9,030 bases of DNA from Sulfurimonas sp. (GTDB lineage Bacteria > Campylobacterota > Campylobacteria > Campylobacterales > Sulfurimonadaceae): the NCBI GenBank assembly GCA_015663215.1, contig DQSP01000227.1, forward strand, positions 1 to 9,030, read 5' to 3'. The position numbers and the translations under genes are program-made. Positions 1 through 6,293 of this stretch are shown here, one piece after another (the stretch's first letter is position 1; each line of letters begins with the position of its first letter). The notes beneath the pieces were generated by a model, which saw nothing but the letters and a program-made list of their open reading frames with translations, was not told the origin of the DNA and ran no database searches.

Positions 1-261
1 CTGGTCCTTTTCTCTAAAGAAATATGTCTCGTTGACAGTAACAGCATTCATAAGTTCTTGAAACTCTGAACCATCCTTATCTTCAAATCGTAGCTTAAAA
101 AAGTATTTTCTAAAATTTTCAAGCCCAAGCTCTACCGAACGACTATCAATAAACTTTGCTAATTTTTCATAGTGTTTGTCTATTGTTAAGTGTATTCCAC
201 TTTTTCTATAGATAAACTCTCCTATTTTTGTAAAATTGTCTTTAGATAATAGATAAGCCAT
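1..261 (-). CDS. cheR: CheR chemoreceptor glutamate methyltransferase, N-terminal part (cut by window edge)
   Basis: This frame starts with ATG at 261 and stays open for 87 codons to the window edge. The visible part matches the all-helical N-terminal domain of CheR, and residues 75-84 read TVNETYFFRE, the family signature (TxNxTxFFRE) that leads into the SAM-binding methyltransferase domain, which lies outside the window. CheR uses S-adenosylmethionine to methylate glutamates on chemoreceptors in the cytoplasm and opposes CheB. The start is supported by an AAAGGG ribosome site at 271-276, inside the end of the upstream gene, which stops only 6 nt before this ATG. It is the last visible gene of the chemosensory operon. 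E. coli CheR has 286 residues, so about 30% is seen here. The identification rests on the motif plus the CheB neighbour. Confidence 0.9.
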   Translation of the reverse strand, partial: MAYLLSKDNFTKIGEFIYRKSGIHLTIDKHYEKLAKFIDSRSVELGLENFRKYFFKLRFEDKDGSEFQELMNAVTVNETYFFREKDQ

Positions 262-267
262 ATTCTT

Positions 268-891
268 TTACCCTTTTATCATGGCGATAGCACCATTAAC
301 AGCGAATTCTACATATACTTCATTTTCAAAACGCTCTTTAAGCGATTCTAAAAGAGGAATGTCTTTCTCTTCACCTATTTCACTCATATAGTCCACTGCT
401 GTCATCGCTACATTTATATCCTCTTCTCCCTCCAAAAGTTCTACCAACATCTCTCTTGACTCAGAGAAATTAACATCACCTAAAACATTAATGGCAAATA
501 TCCTTAAATCTCTATCATCACCTATCAAAAACTTTACAATATAGTACTTAATAGAATCACCAAAATCTCTTAGCATAGATATACCAAGGTTTCTTATGTA
601 AGCATTTTCAAGCTTTAAAAGATCCATGATTTTTTCTATAGGTGCTTCATCAGGCTCCATCGATGAGATTGTAGATGCAATTTTCGTTGCAATATTTTTG
701 TCTACATCATTATGACGTATATATTCAACTAAAAACTCACCACCACCATGAAACTTTACAATCTCATCAATGATATAGTATTTTTCAGAGTCCTCATCAC
801 TTGCATTAAAAGCCTCAGTAGCATCATCAAGATTTGTATATGTAACTAACTCTTCTACAACTTGTTTTACATGTTTTTTAACTAGTCCCAT
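268..891 (-). CDS. HEAT-repeat-like protein of the chemosensory operon
   Basis: A 207-residue, acidic, soluble protein with no signal peptide or membrane segment. From about residue 83 to the end it is built of paired amphipathic helices of HEAT/PBS-lyase type: IEKIMDLLK..IRNLGISMLRDFG (85-111), YYIVKFLI..LRIFAINVLGDV (117-140), REMLVELLE..VAMTAVDYMSEIG (146-173), IPLLESLKE..VEFAVNGAIAMI (178-205). The first 80 residues are also helical and may hold one or two degenerate repeats. Such solenoids bind partner proteins; no catalytic motif is visible. It lies between cheB (14 nt upstream) and cheR (6 nt downstream), so a scaffold or modulator role in receptor adaptation is an inference from context. 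The ATG at 891 has a strong AGGAGGG site at 896-902. The fold call is fairly safe; the function is unknown. Confidence 0.8.
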   Translation of the reverse strand: MGLVKKHVKQVVEELVTYTNLDDATEAFNASDEDSEKYYIIDEIVKFHGGGEFLVEYIRHNDVDKNIATKIASTISSMEPDEAPIEKIMDLLKLENAYIRNLGISMLRDFGDSIKYYIVKFLIGDDRDLRIFAINVLGDVNFSESREMLVELLEGEEDINVAMTAVDYMSEIGEEKDIPLLESLKERFENEVYVEFAVNGAIAMIKG

Positions 892-905
892 CTCACCCTC
901 CTACC

Positions 906-1976
906 TTACCTTAATGTAGATACTTTTTTGAGTATCTCATTGAAATTGAGTTGTTCACTAACACCACCTCGATCGTAAGCCTCTTTTGGCATCCCATATA
1001 CAGTAGCACTCTCTTCACTTTCACCTAAGGTATATGCTCCTGCACTTTTCATCTTCACCATTGCATCAGCACCATCATCACCAATACCTGTAAGAATCAC
1101 ACCAACAAGATTCTTCCCTTCAAAGAGTTCTGCTGCACTGTTCATCATCTCATTTACACTTGGTTGAAAAAAATTATCGCCCTTGTTTTTCTCTTCGCGT
1201 ATCACTATTTTACCTGACACTTTCTTCGCGAAGTGCATATGAACACCACCACGAGCAACATAAATATGTCCTGGTAAAAGTTCCATATTTTGTTTTGATT
1301 CTACTACGGGAAGTACCGCCGCCCTATCTAAACGCTCTGCAAATGCAGCAGTAAACTGCTCTGGCATATGCTGTACTATACAAACAGGGTGTTTATAGTT
1401 AGCTGGGAGAGATGAGCATATCTGCTCAATCAGTCCTGGTCCACCTGTCGATGAGCCAATGAGTACAACTTTTTCTATCTCTTTAGAAGTTCTACTCTCT
1501 ACAACTTCTCTGTCCTGTCTTGATGGCTGGGCACGACGGCGTTCTCTTGTTGCAGGTCTTGCCATTTTACGTTTTAATCGTCTTGGAGATATACGACTGA
1601 GTGAGCCTACTTTAGTTAAAATTTCTTCACGATTTTCATGCTTTCCTACATTCATAGTTCCTGGTTTAGCTATGTAGTCTACAGCTCCTAAATCAAGTGC
1701 ATCCATAGTGATAGTCGCATCTTCTGTAGTTAAAGAGCTTACCATAAGTATAGGGGTTGGTTGTGCTTGCATTATTTGACGAACAGCTTCTATACCATCC
1801 ATAATAGGCATATTTATATCCATAGTTATTACATCATACTGATAAGATGTTGCCTTATCGACAGCTTCTTTCCCATTTTTAGCGAACTCAATCTCAAAGT
1901 TCAGTGTCGCTATCATTTCACCTAGCTGTTTTCGGACAAGTGCTGAGTCATCAACTATTAATATCCTTTTTGCCAT
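906..1976 (-). CDS. cheB: CheB, receiver domain plus protein-glutamate methylesterase
   Basis: A 356-residue two-domain CheB. Residues 1-120 form a response-regulator receiver with the acidic pair D9-D10, phosphorylation site D53 (TMDINMP), a Thr/Ser switch region near 80-84 (SLTTE) and K104 (AKP). Residues 168-356 form the methylesterase/amidase domain with catalytic triad S176 (GSSTGG), H203 (VQHMP) and D301 (GIGDDGA), placed by alignment from memory to E. coli S164/H190/D286. It removes methyl groups from, or deamidates, receptor glutamates, and phosphorylation by CheA would activate it. The linker (about 121-167) is long and very basic. The start ATG overlaps the stop of the CheW-protein gene (TAATG), implying translational coupling, and AAGGA lies at 1986-1990. 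As I recall, C. jejuni CheB lacks the receiver domain, so this full-length form points to a different chemosensory system. Confidence 0.96.
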   Translation of the reverse strand: MAKRILIVDDSALVRKQLGEMIATLNFEIEFAKNGKEAVDKATSYQYDVITMDINMPIMDGIEAVRQIMQAQPTPILMVSSLTTEDATITMDALDLGAVDYIAKPGTMNVGKHENREEILTKVGSLSRISPRRLKRKMARPATRERRRAQPSRQDREVVESRTSKEIEKVVLIGSSTGGPGLIEQICSSLPANYKHPVCIVQHMPEQFTAAFAERLDRAAVLPVVESKQNMELLPGHIYVARGGVHMHFAKKVSGKIVIREEKNKGDNFFQPSVNEMMNSAAELFEGKNLVGVILTGIGDDGADAMVKMKSAGAYTLGESEESATVYGMPKEAYDRGGVSEQLNFNEILKKVSTLR

Positions 1977-3349
1977 TATTTTATGTCCTTCGTCACTATT
2001 TTATCAATATCCATGAGTAGCACCAGTCTTTCTCCATTGTCCAAATGTAAAACTCCACTAAAATACTTGTCTTCTTCTCTACGAATATCTTCTTCTTTGA
2101 TAGTGAGTATATCACTTACACTATCAACCACAAATCCTATACGATTATTTTTAATATTACAAACAATTATTTTAGAGTCTTCATTTATATATGTATCAAT
2201 TTTTAACTTCGTAAAAAGAGAAAGCATTGTAACTATCTGTCCCCGAATATTTATAATACCGTCAATCGCTCCATCAGTAAATGCAACATTTGTAGAGTCA
2301 ACAATATCAATAATTTCATCAACACACTCAACATCAAATGCATACTCTTTAGAAGCGAGCTTAAACACAATTGCTTCAAGGGAAAAATCATCTTCATCAA
2401 TACCAAGATTATCATCACTAGAAGAATCTATAAAGGCATCATTCTTATTTAAAATTTCATTAATTAGCTTATCATCAAAAAATGAAATGAGAGAGTCTTC
2501 ATCATGAATCACACCCGCTATTTTATTTCCATCAAATGTGTCACTTAAATACTCTATATCTTTTTGATAAAAACTTTTAATATCTATAATAGAATCTATG
2601 TATAAACCAATCTTCTTATCATCATATGACACAACAAGAATTCTATTTGCATCACTATTTTTAGCTTTAAACCCATAATATACTCGTAAATCTATAATCG
2701 TTAAGAGTTCATCTCTGAGTGTTATTAAACCTAAAACATCTTTTTGGCTACCAGCTATATCAGTATAAGTATTATCAGCTAAGATTATTTCTTGAAGATA
2801 GTCTATCTTTAGAGCATATTTTTCTTGAGCCATTGAAAAGATAAGAAACCGTGTACTCGGTTCTTCTTTAGCCACGACATCTTTAATCTTTCCATTTTGT
2901 ATATCTTCGGCTTTAATTGAGACTTTATTCATCTTAGAAAAAAGTTCTTTTAATGATAAAACCTGAACTAAAGTTTCCTCATACTTATAAATAGCAACAA
3001 CAGGATCATCTTCTTTATTGATGTATTCTATTTTATCTTGGTCAATTTCTACTGTATTATATACATCACTCACAAGTAATGTATTTGATGAAAAATCTTC
3101 ATTTAAGCTTATTATTCTACTTTTATGGTCATTTATATCTACTTCTTTCATATCAAGTAGCTGGTTCATATCAATCATGGAGACAATATTACCGCCTACC
3201 GAGCACAGTCCTCTTACTCCAAAAGGGCGTAGAGGTAAAGGCATAAGGTCTGGAACTCTAGAAATTTGATTTATGTCATCAGTCGAGACAGCATAATTCT
3301 CTTGAGCATTTTTAATGATTAAGATTTCTTCAATTTGCATAGTTTGCAC
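1976..3349 (-). CDS. Triple CheW-domain coupling protein
   Basis: A 457-residue soluble protein containing three CheW-like domains in a row, about residues 7-140, 166-300 and 324-453. Each shows the CheW pattern: an opening strand (LIIKNAQENYAV; FLIFSMAQEKYAL; IVFKLASKEYAF), the G-x-hydrophobic-R region followed by a hydrophobic strand ending in a D-L/M-like turn (SMIDM 57-61; TIIDLR 217-222; TMLSL 374-378), and a second barrel with ILVV/IIVC..IG-type strands. CheW domains bind receptor tips and the CheA P5 domain. Domain 3 keeps INIRG (366-370), domain 2 keeps ITLRD (209-213), and domain 1 has CSVGG (49-53) without the arginine. No CheA kinase motifs are present. The start is ambiguous: GTG at 3349 has AAGG 10 nt before it, while ATG at 3340 (residue 4) has AGGTG 6 nt before it and is at least as good. 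The gene lies 6 nt after the receptor gene. Confidence 0.9.
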   Translation of the reverse strand: MQTMQIEEILIIKNAQENYAVSTDDINQISRVPDLMPLPLRPFGVRGLCSVGGNIVSMIDMNQLLDMKEVDINDHKSRIISLNEDFSSNTLLVSDVYNTVEIDQDKIEYINKEDDPVVAIYKYEETLVQVLSLKELFSKMNKVSIKAEDIQNGKIKDVVAKEEPSTRFLIFSMAQEKYALKIDYLQEIILADNTYTDIAGSQKDVLGLITLRDELLTIIDLRVYYGFKAKNSDANRILVVSYDDKKIGLYIDSIIDIKSFYQKDIEYLSDTFDGNKIAGVIHDEDSLISFFDDKLINEILNKNDAFIDSSSDDNLGIDEDDFSLEAIVFKLASKEYAFDVECVDEIIDIVDSTNVAFTDGAIDGIINIRGQIVTMLSLFTKLKIDTYINEDSKIIVCNIKNNRIGFVVDSVSDILTIKEEDIRREEDKYFSGVLHLDNGERLVLLMDIDKIVTKDIK

Positions 3350-3355
3350 CTATTT

Positions 3356-5245
3356 TTAACCTTGTTGCAGCTCGTCTGCCATAACTGCCAACTCTTCGAC
3401 ACCTTCACCTATGTGTGTAACCGTATCGATAATCAACTCACTTGCCTTACGCGATTCACTTGCATTTCTTGCACTCAGTTCTACTGCTTTTTGTATTTCA
3501 CTTATACCTATCATCACTTGATTCATACCTTCAAGGTTTTGATCATTCGCAGCTTTGAGTCCTGTATATTTATCGAGTAAATCAACTAAAACATCTGTAA
3601 TCACGGTGATATCATTAATAAGAGAGTTTATGCTCCCCTCTTCATTACCTTGTGAATGTAGCAGGTCACCCCAGTCATTTTTAACAGTATCTATCTCAGA
3701 GTTCATTGACTCTACAATATCGTTAATCTTTTCAGTATTACTTTCAGAGTCTTTTGCTAAGTTTCTAATATCAGCACTAACAACAGCAAAACCTTTTCCA
3801 AAATCCCCAGCACGAGCAGCTTCAATAGACCCACTAATAGCAAGCATATTTAACTGAACAATTGAGTTTGAGATATTTCCAACTGTTTTATCAACACTTT
3901 TTGTCTCTTTTACTATGATGTTGAGTTCAACTGCAGCACTATTTCCCTCTTTAATCGAGTCACCAAATGATGATTTGATCTCAACTACTGATGCTTTTAC
4001 TTCGTTAAACGATACTTTTAAAAGGTCAAAGTTTCTTCTTGCAATCTCTATAAGTTTATCTATATCTTTCGCTGTTAATAGACCAGCTTCAACAAGTTCT
4101 TTGTTACTTAAAGCACTCTGGTTTGTATTTTGAGAAGACTCTTCCATTTGGTTGAGTGAACTCGTTACATCTTCAAGAGCATTTTGAATCTCATCCATAG
4201 ATGCACTAATTGTATCTGCACTCATGGCGATATCTTCAGCTGACTTCATAGTGTCTGTTGAGTACTTTAACTCTTCTGCAAGGTTAGAGAGTTCTTTTAT
4301 ATCATCTTCAGTTTGACCAAGGGCATCTGACTGAACTTCAATCGAGTTAAGAGTTCTCTCAACTGAGAGTGCTATTTCACTTGATGCTTTTGCTATATTT
4401 CCTGAACCTTCATTAATCTTTTCTATAAAATCACCAAGTTGTGTAGTATATGAACCGATGCTTCTAGCTGCTTCAACAGAATAGACTGCTATTTTTGTAA
4501 GTTCTTCCATCTTTAAAGCTAAGGCATTACCCTTCGTTCCATTCCCGGAGATAATGTTTGTAGTTGCACCAATACTTTTAATAATACCATCAATACTTGT
4601 TTGAATTTTATTTACAAGTTCTGAAATAAACTCAGCATTCTTTTCACTCTCCCCAGCTAAAGCACGTGTTTCATCAGCTACAACTGCGAAACCTTTTCCG
4701 TGCTCTTTTGCACGAGATGCTTCAATAGCAGCGTTTAATGCAAGTAAATTAGTTTGATCAGCAATTTTAGCAATAAAACCAACTGCATTCCCAATATTTT
4801 GAGAAGACTCTTTTAACTCTTCACTTTTTTGCGAAGACTCTTTTGCTACATTTACAGCACTACCCATTCTCTCAACTGACACATTAATCTTATCAACTGC
4901 AGACATAATATTCTCACCTGCAGAAAGTGTAGAAGCTGTTACAGCCGCAATAGTCGAAGTCATTCTTCCAATATTTGAGCTAATATTTTTTACATTTGAA
5001 AGTGCTTGTTCACTCGCTCCACTATTCTCTTCAGCTGCTGTTGCAATCTGCTCCATTGAAGATTTTAACTCTTCTATAGCACTTACACTCTCTTGTGCAT
5101 TTTCTAAAATACTCATAGAAACACCAGCGATACTTTCACTGATTTGTTGCTGTTTTGCTAAAGTTCTCTGCTTGCGTTTATCAACACCACCAGAAGATAC
5201 TACTGCAGAAGATGAACCTGTGTTTCCTTTTTTCATTAAAGCCAT
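3356..5245 (-). CDS. Soluble chemoreceptor with two tandem MCP signalling hairpins
   Basis: A 629-residue methyl-accepting chemotaxis protein with no transmembrane segment, HAMP or ligand-binding domain; residues 1-30 are a short basic, Ser/Gly-rich head and the rest is heptad-patterned coiled coil. It has two receptor tips. Tip 1 (about 156-200) is near canonical: ADQTNLLALNAAIEASRA, then GKGFAVVADETR, with E175, R178, E181 and R194 matching Tsr E385, R388, E391 and R404. Tip 2 (456-500) reads QLNMLAISGSIEAARAGD, then GKGFAVVSADIR, with E475, R478, D481 and R494. The two halves align without gaps at a 300-residue offset. Residues 68-77 (ATAAEENSGA) exactly fit the published methylation-site consensus. 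The C-terminus lacks a NWETF-type CheR tether. The start ATG has AAAAGGA at 5253-5259. Its ligand-free design beside a separate PAS gene suggests it is signalled by that partner. Confidence 0.93.
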   Translation of the reverse strand: MALMKKGNTGSSSAVVSSGGVDKRKQRTLAKQQQISESIAGVSMSILENAQESVSAIEELKSSMEQIATAAEENSGASEQALSNVKNISSNIGRMTSTIAAVTASTLSAGENIMSAVDKINVSVERMGSAVNVAKESSQKSEELKESSQNIGNAVGFIAKIADQTNLLALNAAIEASRAKEHGKGFAVVADETRALAGESEKNAEFISELVNKIQTSIDGIIKSIGATTNIISGNGTKGNALALKMEELTKIAVYSVEAARSIGSYTTQLGDFIEKINEGSGNIAKASSEIALSVERTLNSIEVQSDALGQTEDDIKELSNLAEELKYSTDTMKSAEDIAMSADTISASMDEIQNALEDVTSSLNQMEESSQNTNQSALSNKELVEAGLLTAKDIDKLIEIARRNFDLLKVSFNEVKASVVEIKSSFGDSIKEGNSAAVELNIIVKETKSVDKTVGNISNSIVQLNMLAISGSIEAARAGDFGKGFAVVSADIRNLAKDSESNTEKINDIVESMNSEIDTVKNDWGDLLHSQGNEEGSINSLINDITVITDVLVDLLDKYTGLKAANDQNLEGMNQVMIGISEIQKAVELSARNASESRKASELIIDTVTHIGEGVEELAVMADELQQG

Positions 5246-5262
5246 TGTATTTTCCTTTTATC

Positions 5263-5691
5263 TTAATCTAATGTTGCATAAAGCTCTTGAGCTTTTTGAA
5301 TATCTTCACGTGAAGGTTTAACTCTAATAGAAACATATTTTGTATTTCCACTTTTGTCTATAGAACGAAGTACTGTAGCATATACCCAGTAGTATCCTCC
5401 GCCTTTACGTTGGTTTTTAACATAACCTGTCCAAAATCCTTTTGACTGAACATCATCCCAAAGTGATTTAAATGCTGCTCTTGGCATATCTTGATGTCTT
5501 ACGATGTTGTGTGGTTGCCCAATCATCTCAGACTCTTTCATATTTGCAACTTTTAAAAAAGAATCACTAGTATAACTTATAATACCCTTCTCATCAGTTT
5601 CAGATAAAAGGTACAAATCATTATAAAGAACCTCTCCATCATCTAAAAATGTTAGACCATCTGTACTAATATCATTATTATTTGTCGACAT
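5263..5691 (-). CDS. Aer/CetB-like single PAS-domain energy/redox sensor
   Basis: A 142-residue soluble protein that is essentially one PAS domain (about 23-128) of the Aer/CetB type, which binds FAD and reports redox or electron-transport state. It aligns with E. coli Aer at a constant +8 offset: GQPHNIVRHQDMP (58-70) gives R65, H66 and D68 for Aer R57, H58 and D60; F74 for F66; W87 (FWTGYVKNQRK) for W79; and YYW at 100-102. The Aer N34 position is S42 here, within YTSDSF. There is no receptor domain; the soluble MCP gene follows 17 nt later, an arrangement like the split CetA/CetB energy-taxis pair of C. jejuni, except that this MCP has no membrane anchor or HAMP. It is the first gene of the operon and has a perfect AAGGAGGT ribosome site. 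FAD binding is inferred from residues, not shown. Confidence 0.9.
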   Translation of the reverse strand: MSTNNNDISTDGLTFLDDGEVLYNDLYLLSETDEKGIISYTSDSFLKVANMKESEMIGQPHNIVRHQDMPRAAFKSLWDDVQSKGFWTGYVKNQRKGGGYYWVYATVLRSIDKSGNTKYVSIRVKPSREDIQKAQELYATLD

Positions 5692-5696
5692 TATAA

Positions 5697-5704
5697 ACCT
5701 CCTT
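5697..5704 (-). promoter_or_regulatory. Strong ribosome binding site of the PAS gene
   Basis: The minus strand reads AAGGAGGT, a perfect anti-16S match, 5 nt before the ATG at 5691. It fixes the PAS start and suggests that the first gene of the chemosensory operon is well translated. Confidence 0.85.
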
Positions 5705-5787
5705 GCAGAACCAAATTTAAAACAATCTTACTCTTTCTAAACTAAATTAAAATTGAATTATGGGTGCTTTATGGAGGAAATTATGGA

Positions 5788-5793
5788 ATTGTA
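5788..5793 (-). promoter_or_regulatory. Possible -10 box for the chemosensory operon
   Basis: The minus strand reads TACAAT about 97 nt before the PAS start, preceded by an A/T-rich run. No -35 is seen, as is common in Campylobacterota. I find no convincing sigma54 (GG-N10-GC with TGGCAC/TTGC) or sigma28 box in this gap, so the operon is probably read from a sigma70-type promoter. CATAAT (minus strand, 5757-5762) is an alternative. This is a weak call. Confidence 0.25.
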
Positions 5794-5849
5794 TTTATTT
5801 TTTAGTTTTAATGATAGTAAGTAATAAAGTGAAAAAGAGGGAAAAGAAT

Positions 5850-5880
5850 AAGTCAAAAACTCTTGATAGAGTTTTGACTT
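5850..5880 (-). terminator. Rho-independent terminator of rpsO
   Basis: AAGTC-A5-CTC (5850-5862) pairs with GAG-T4-GACTT (5869-5880): a 12-bp stem with a single bulged A and a 6-nt loop (5863-5868). In the minus-strand transcript the hairpin begins 17 nt after the rpsO stop and is followed by a T-rich tract (complement of 5830-5849). The plus-strand side has no T-run, so it is directional for rpsO and insulates the chemosensory operon from rpsO transcription. Confidence 0.85.
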
Positions 5881-5897
5881 ACAGAAAAAGTGTGAAA

Positions 5898-6173
5898 CTA
5901 GATGTTGTCACGAATTTGTAGAGACTCTACAAGGTTAAGATATGCTTCTTTGTTTACACGTTTGAAGTATCTCATTAAACGACGACGTTTACCAACAAGC
6001 TTAAGAAGTCCAAGACGAGATGCATGATCTTTCTTGAATATTTTTAAGTGCTCTGTTAACTCTGCAATTCTTGTAGTTAATAATGCAATTTGAACTTCAC
6101 TAGAACCAGTGTCGTTTTTATTACGTCCGTATTTTGTAACAATTTCTTGTTTTTTAGCCGAATCTAAAGCCAT
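5898..6173 (-). CDS. rpsO: Ribosomal protein S15
   Basis: A 91-residue protein matching bacterial S15 end to end, including [19 protein letters not shown] (15-33) with the 16S-rRNA-contacting DTGSSEVQ stretch, the [10 protein letters not shown] segment (48-57) and the [12 protein letters not shown] segment (61-72). S15 binds the central domain of 16S rRNA early in 30S assembly. The frame is open 13 codons further upstream (to 6212), but the start at 6173 is right: it gives the family length of about 89-91 residues, MALDSAKK is the usual beginning, and AGGAGG lies 5 nt before it, whereas the upstream ATG has no ribosome site. It is a single-gene transcription unit with its own promoter (-10 at 6237-6242) and terminator, divergent from the Rrf2 gene. 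Confidence 0.98.
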   Translation of the reverse strand: MALDSAKKQEIVTKYGRNKNDTGSSEVQIALLTTRIAELTEHLKIFKKDHASRLGLLKLVGKRRRLMRYFKRVNKEAYLNLVESLQIRDNI

Positions 6174-6178
6174 AATAG

Positions 6179-6184
6179 CCTCCT
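6179..6184 (-). promoter_or_regulatory. Ribosome binding site that fixes the rpsO start
   Basis: The minus strand reads AGGAGG 5 nt before the ATG at 6173. It lies inside the longer open frame and shows that the 13 upstream codons are leader, not coding. Confidence 0.85.
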
Positions 6185-6236
6185 GATGGGTATAATAATC
6201 TAACATACACATTTATCAATGTGAAGTTGAATTGGG

Positions 6237-6242
6237 ATTATA
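6237..6242 (-). promoter_or_regulatory. rpsO promoter -10 box
   Basis: The minus strand reads TTTAGATATAAT at 6248-6237, ending in a perfect TATAAT, with an AT-rich stretch upstream and no -35 match. Initiation near 6230 would give a leader of about 57 nt before the rpsO ATG, long enough for the S15 feedback structures known in other bacteria, though I do not identify one. Confidence 0.6.
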
Positions 6243-6251
6243 TCTAAATAA

Positions 6252-6267
6252 ACTTTAAATATAGAGT
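6252..6267. promoter_or_regulatory. Candidate operator half of the rpsO/Rrf2 intergenic region (copy 1)
   Basis: ACTTTAAATATAGAGT is an imperfect palindrome with 6 of 8 base pairs matching. It lies 10 bp upstream of the rpsO -10 box. Its left part belongs to a 13-bp near-repeat, ATAAACTyTAAAT, found at 6248-6260 and again at 6298-6310 with one mismatch. Binding by the adjacent Rrf2 protein is a guess, and the region is AT-rich. Confidence 0.3.
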
Positions 6268-6293
6268 CGATGATGTTTTTTAAGTTTTTTAGA

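Noticed and set aside
1983..2507. Plus-strand open frame of 174 codons opposite the CheW-protein gene
   Set aside because: It is Ser/Ile-rich low-complexity translation, has no ribosome site or domain, and lies wholly antisense to a well-supported gene. Other antisense frames (1160-1354, 1459-1677, 3018-3269, 3335-3580, 3555-3857, 3915-4133, 6496-6723, 7267-7449, 8427-8633) were dropped for the same reasons.
1976..3349. CheA or CheV identity for the multi-CheW protein
   Set aside because: There are no H-box, dimerisation or ATP-binding motifs of CheA, and no receiver domain at the C-terminus as in CheV; all three segments look CheW-like.
3356..5245. Reading the MCP as two fused genes or a frameshifted pair
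   Set aside because: The frame is continuous, heptad patterning runs through the junction, and no internal start with a ribosome site marks a second gene; an internal duplication explains it better.
5771..5824. Tiny plus-strand frame (17 codons, inner ATG at 5783 after GGAGGA, ending TAATAA)
   Set aside because: It has a good ribosome-site look but only 4 nt spacing, no promoter that I can see, and no recognisable peptide; chance in AT-rich intergenic DNA is the simpler reading.
5692..5897. Sigma54 or sigma28 flagellar-type promoter before the chemosensory operon
   Set aside because: No GG-N10-GC pair in the right context and no CGATWT-type box was found on the minus strand; only weak sigma70-like -10 candidates are present.
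6174..6212. N-terminal extension of rpsO by 13 codons
   Set aside because: The AGGAGG site at 6179-6184 sits inside it, the upstream ATG has no ribosome site, and S15 proteins begin at the MALD-type start.
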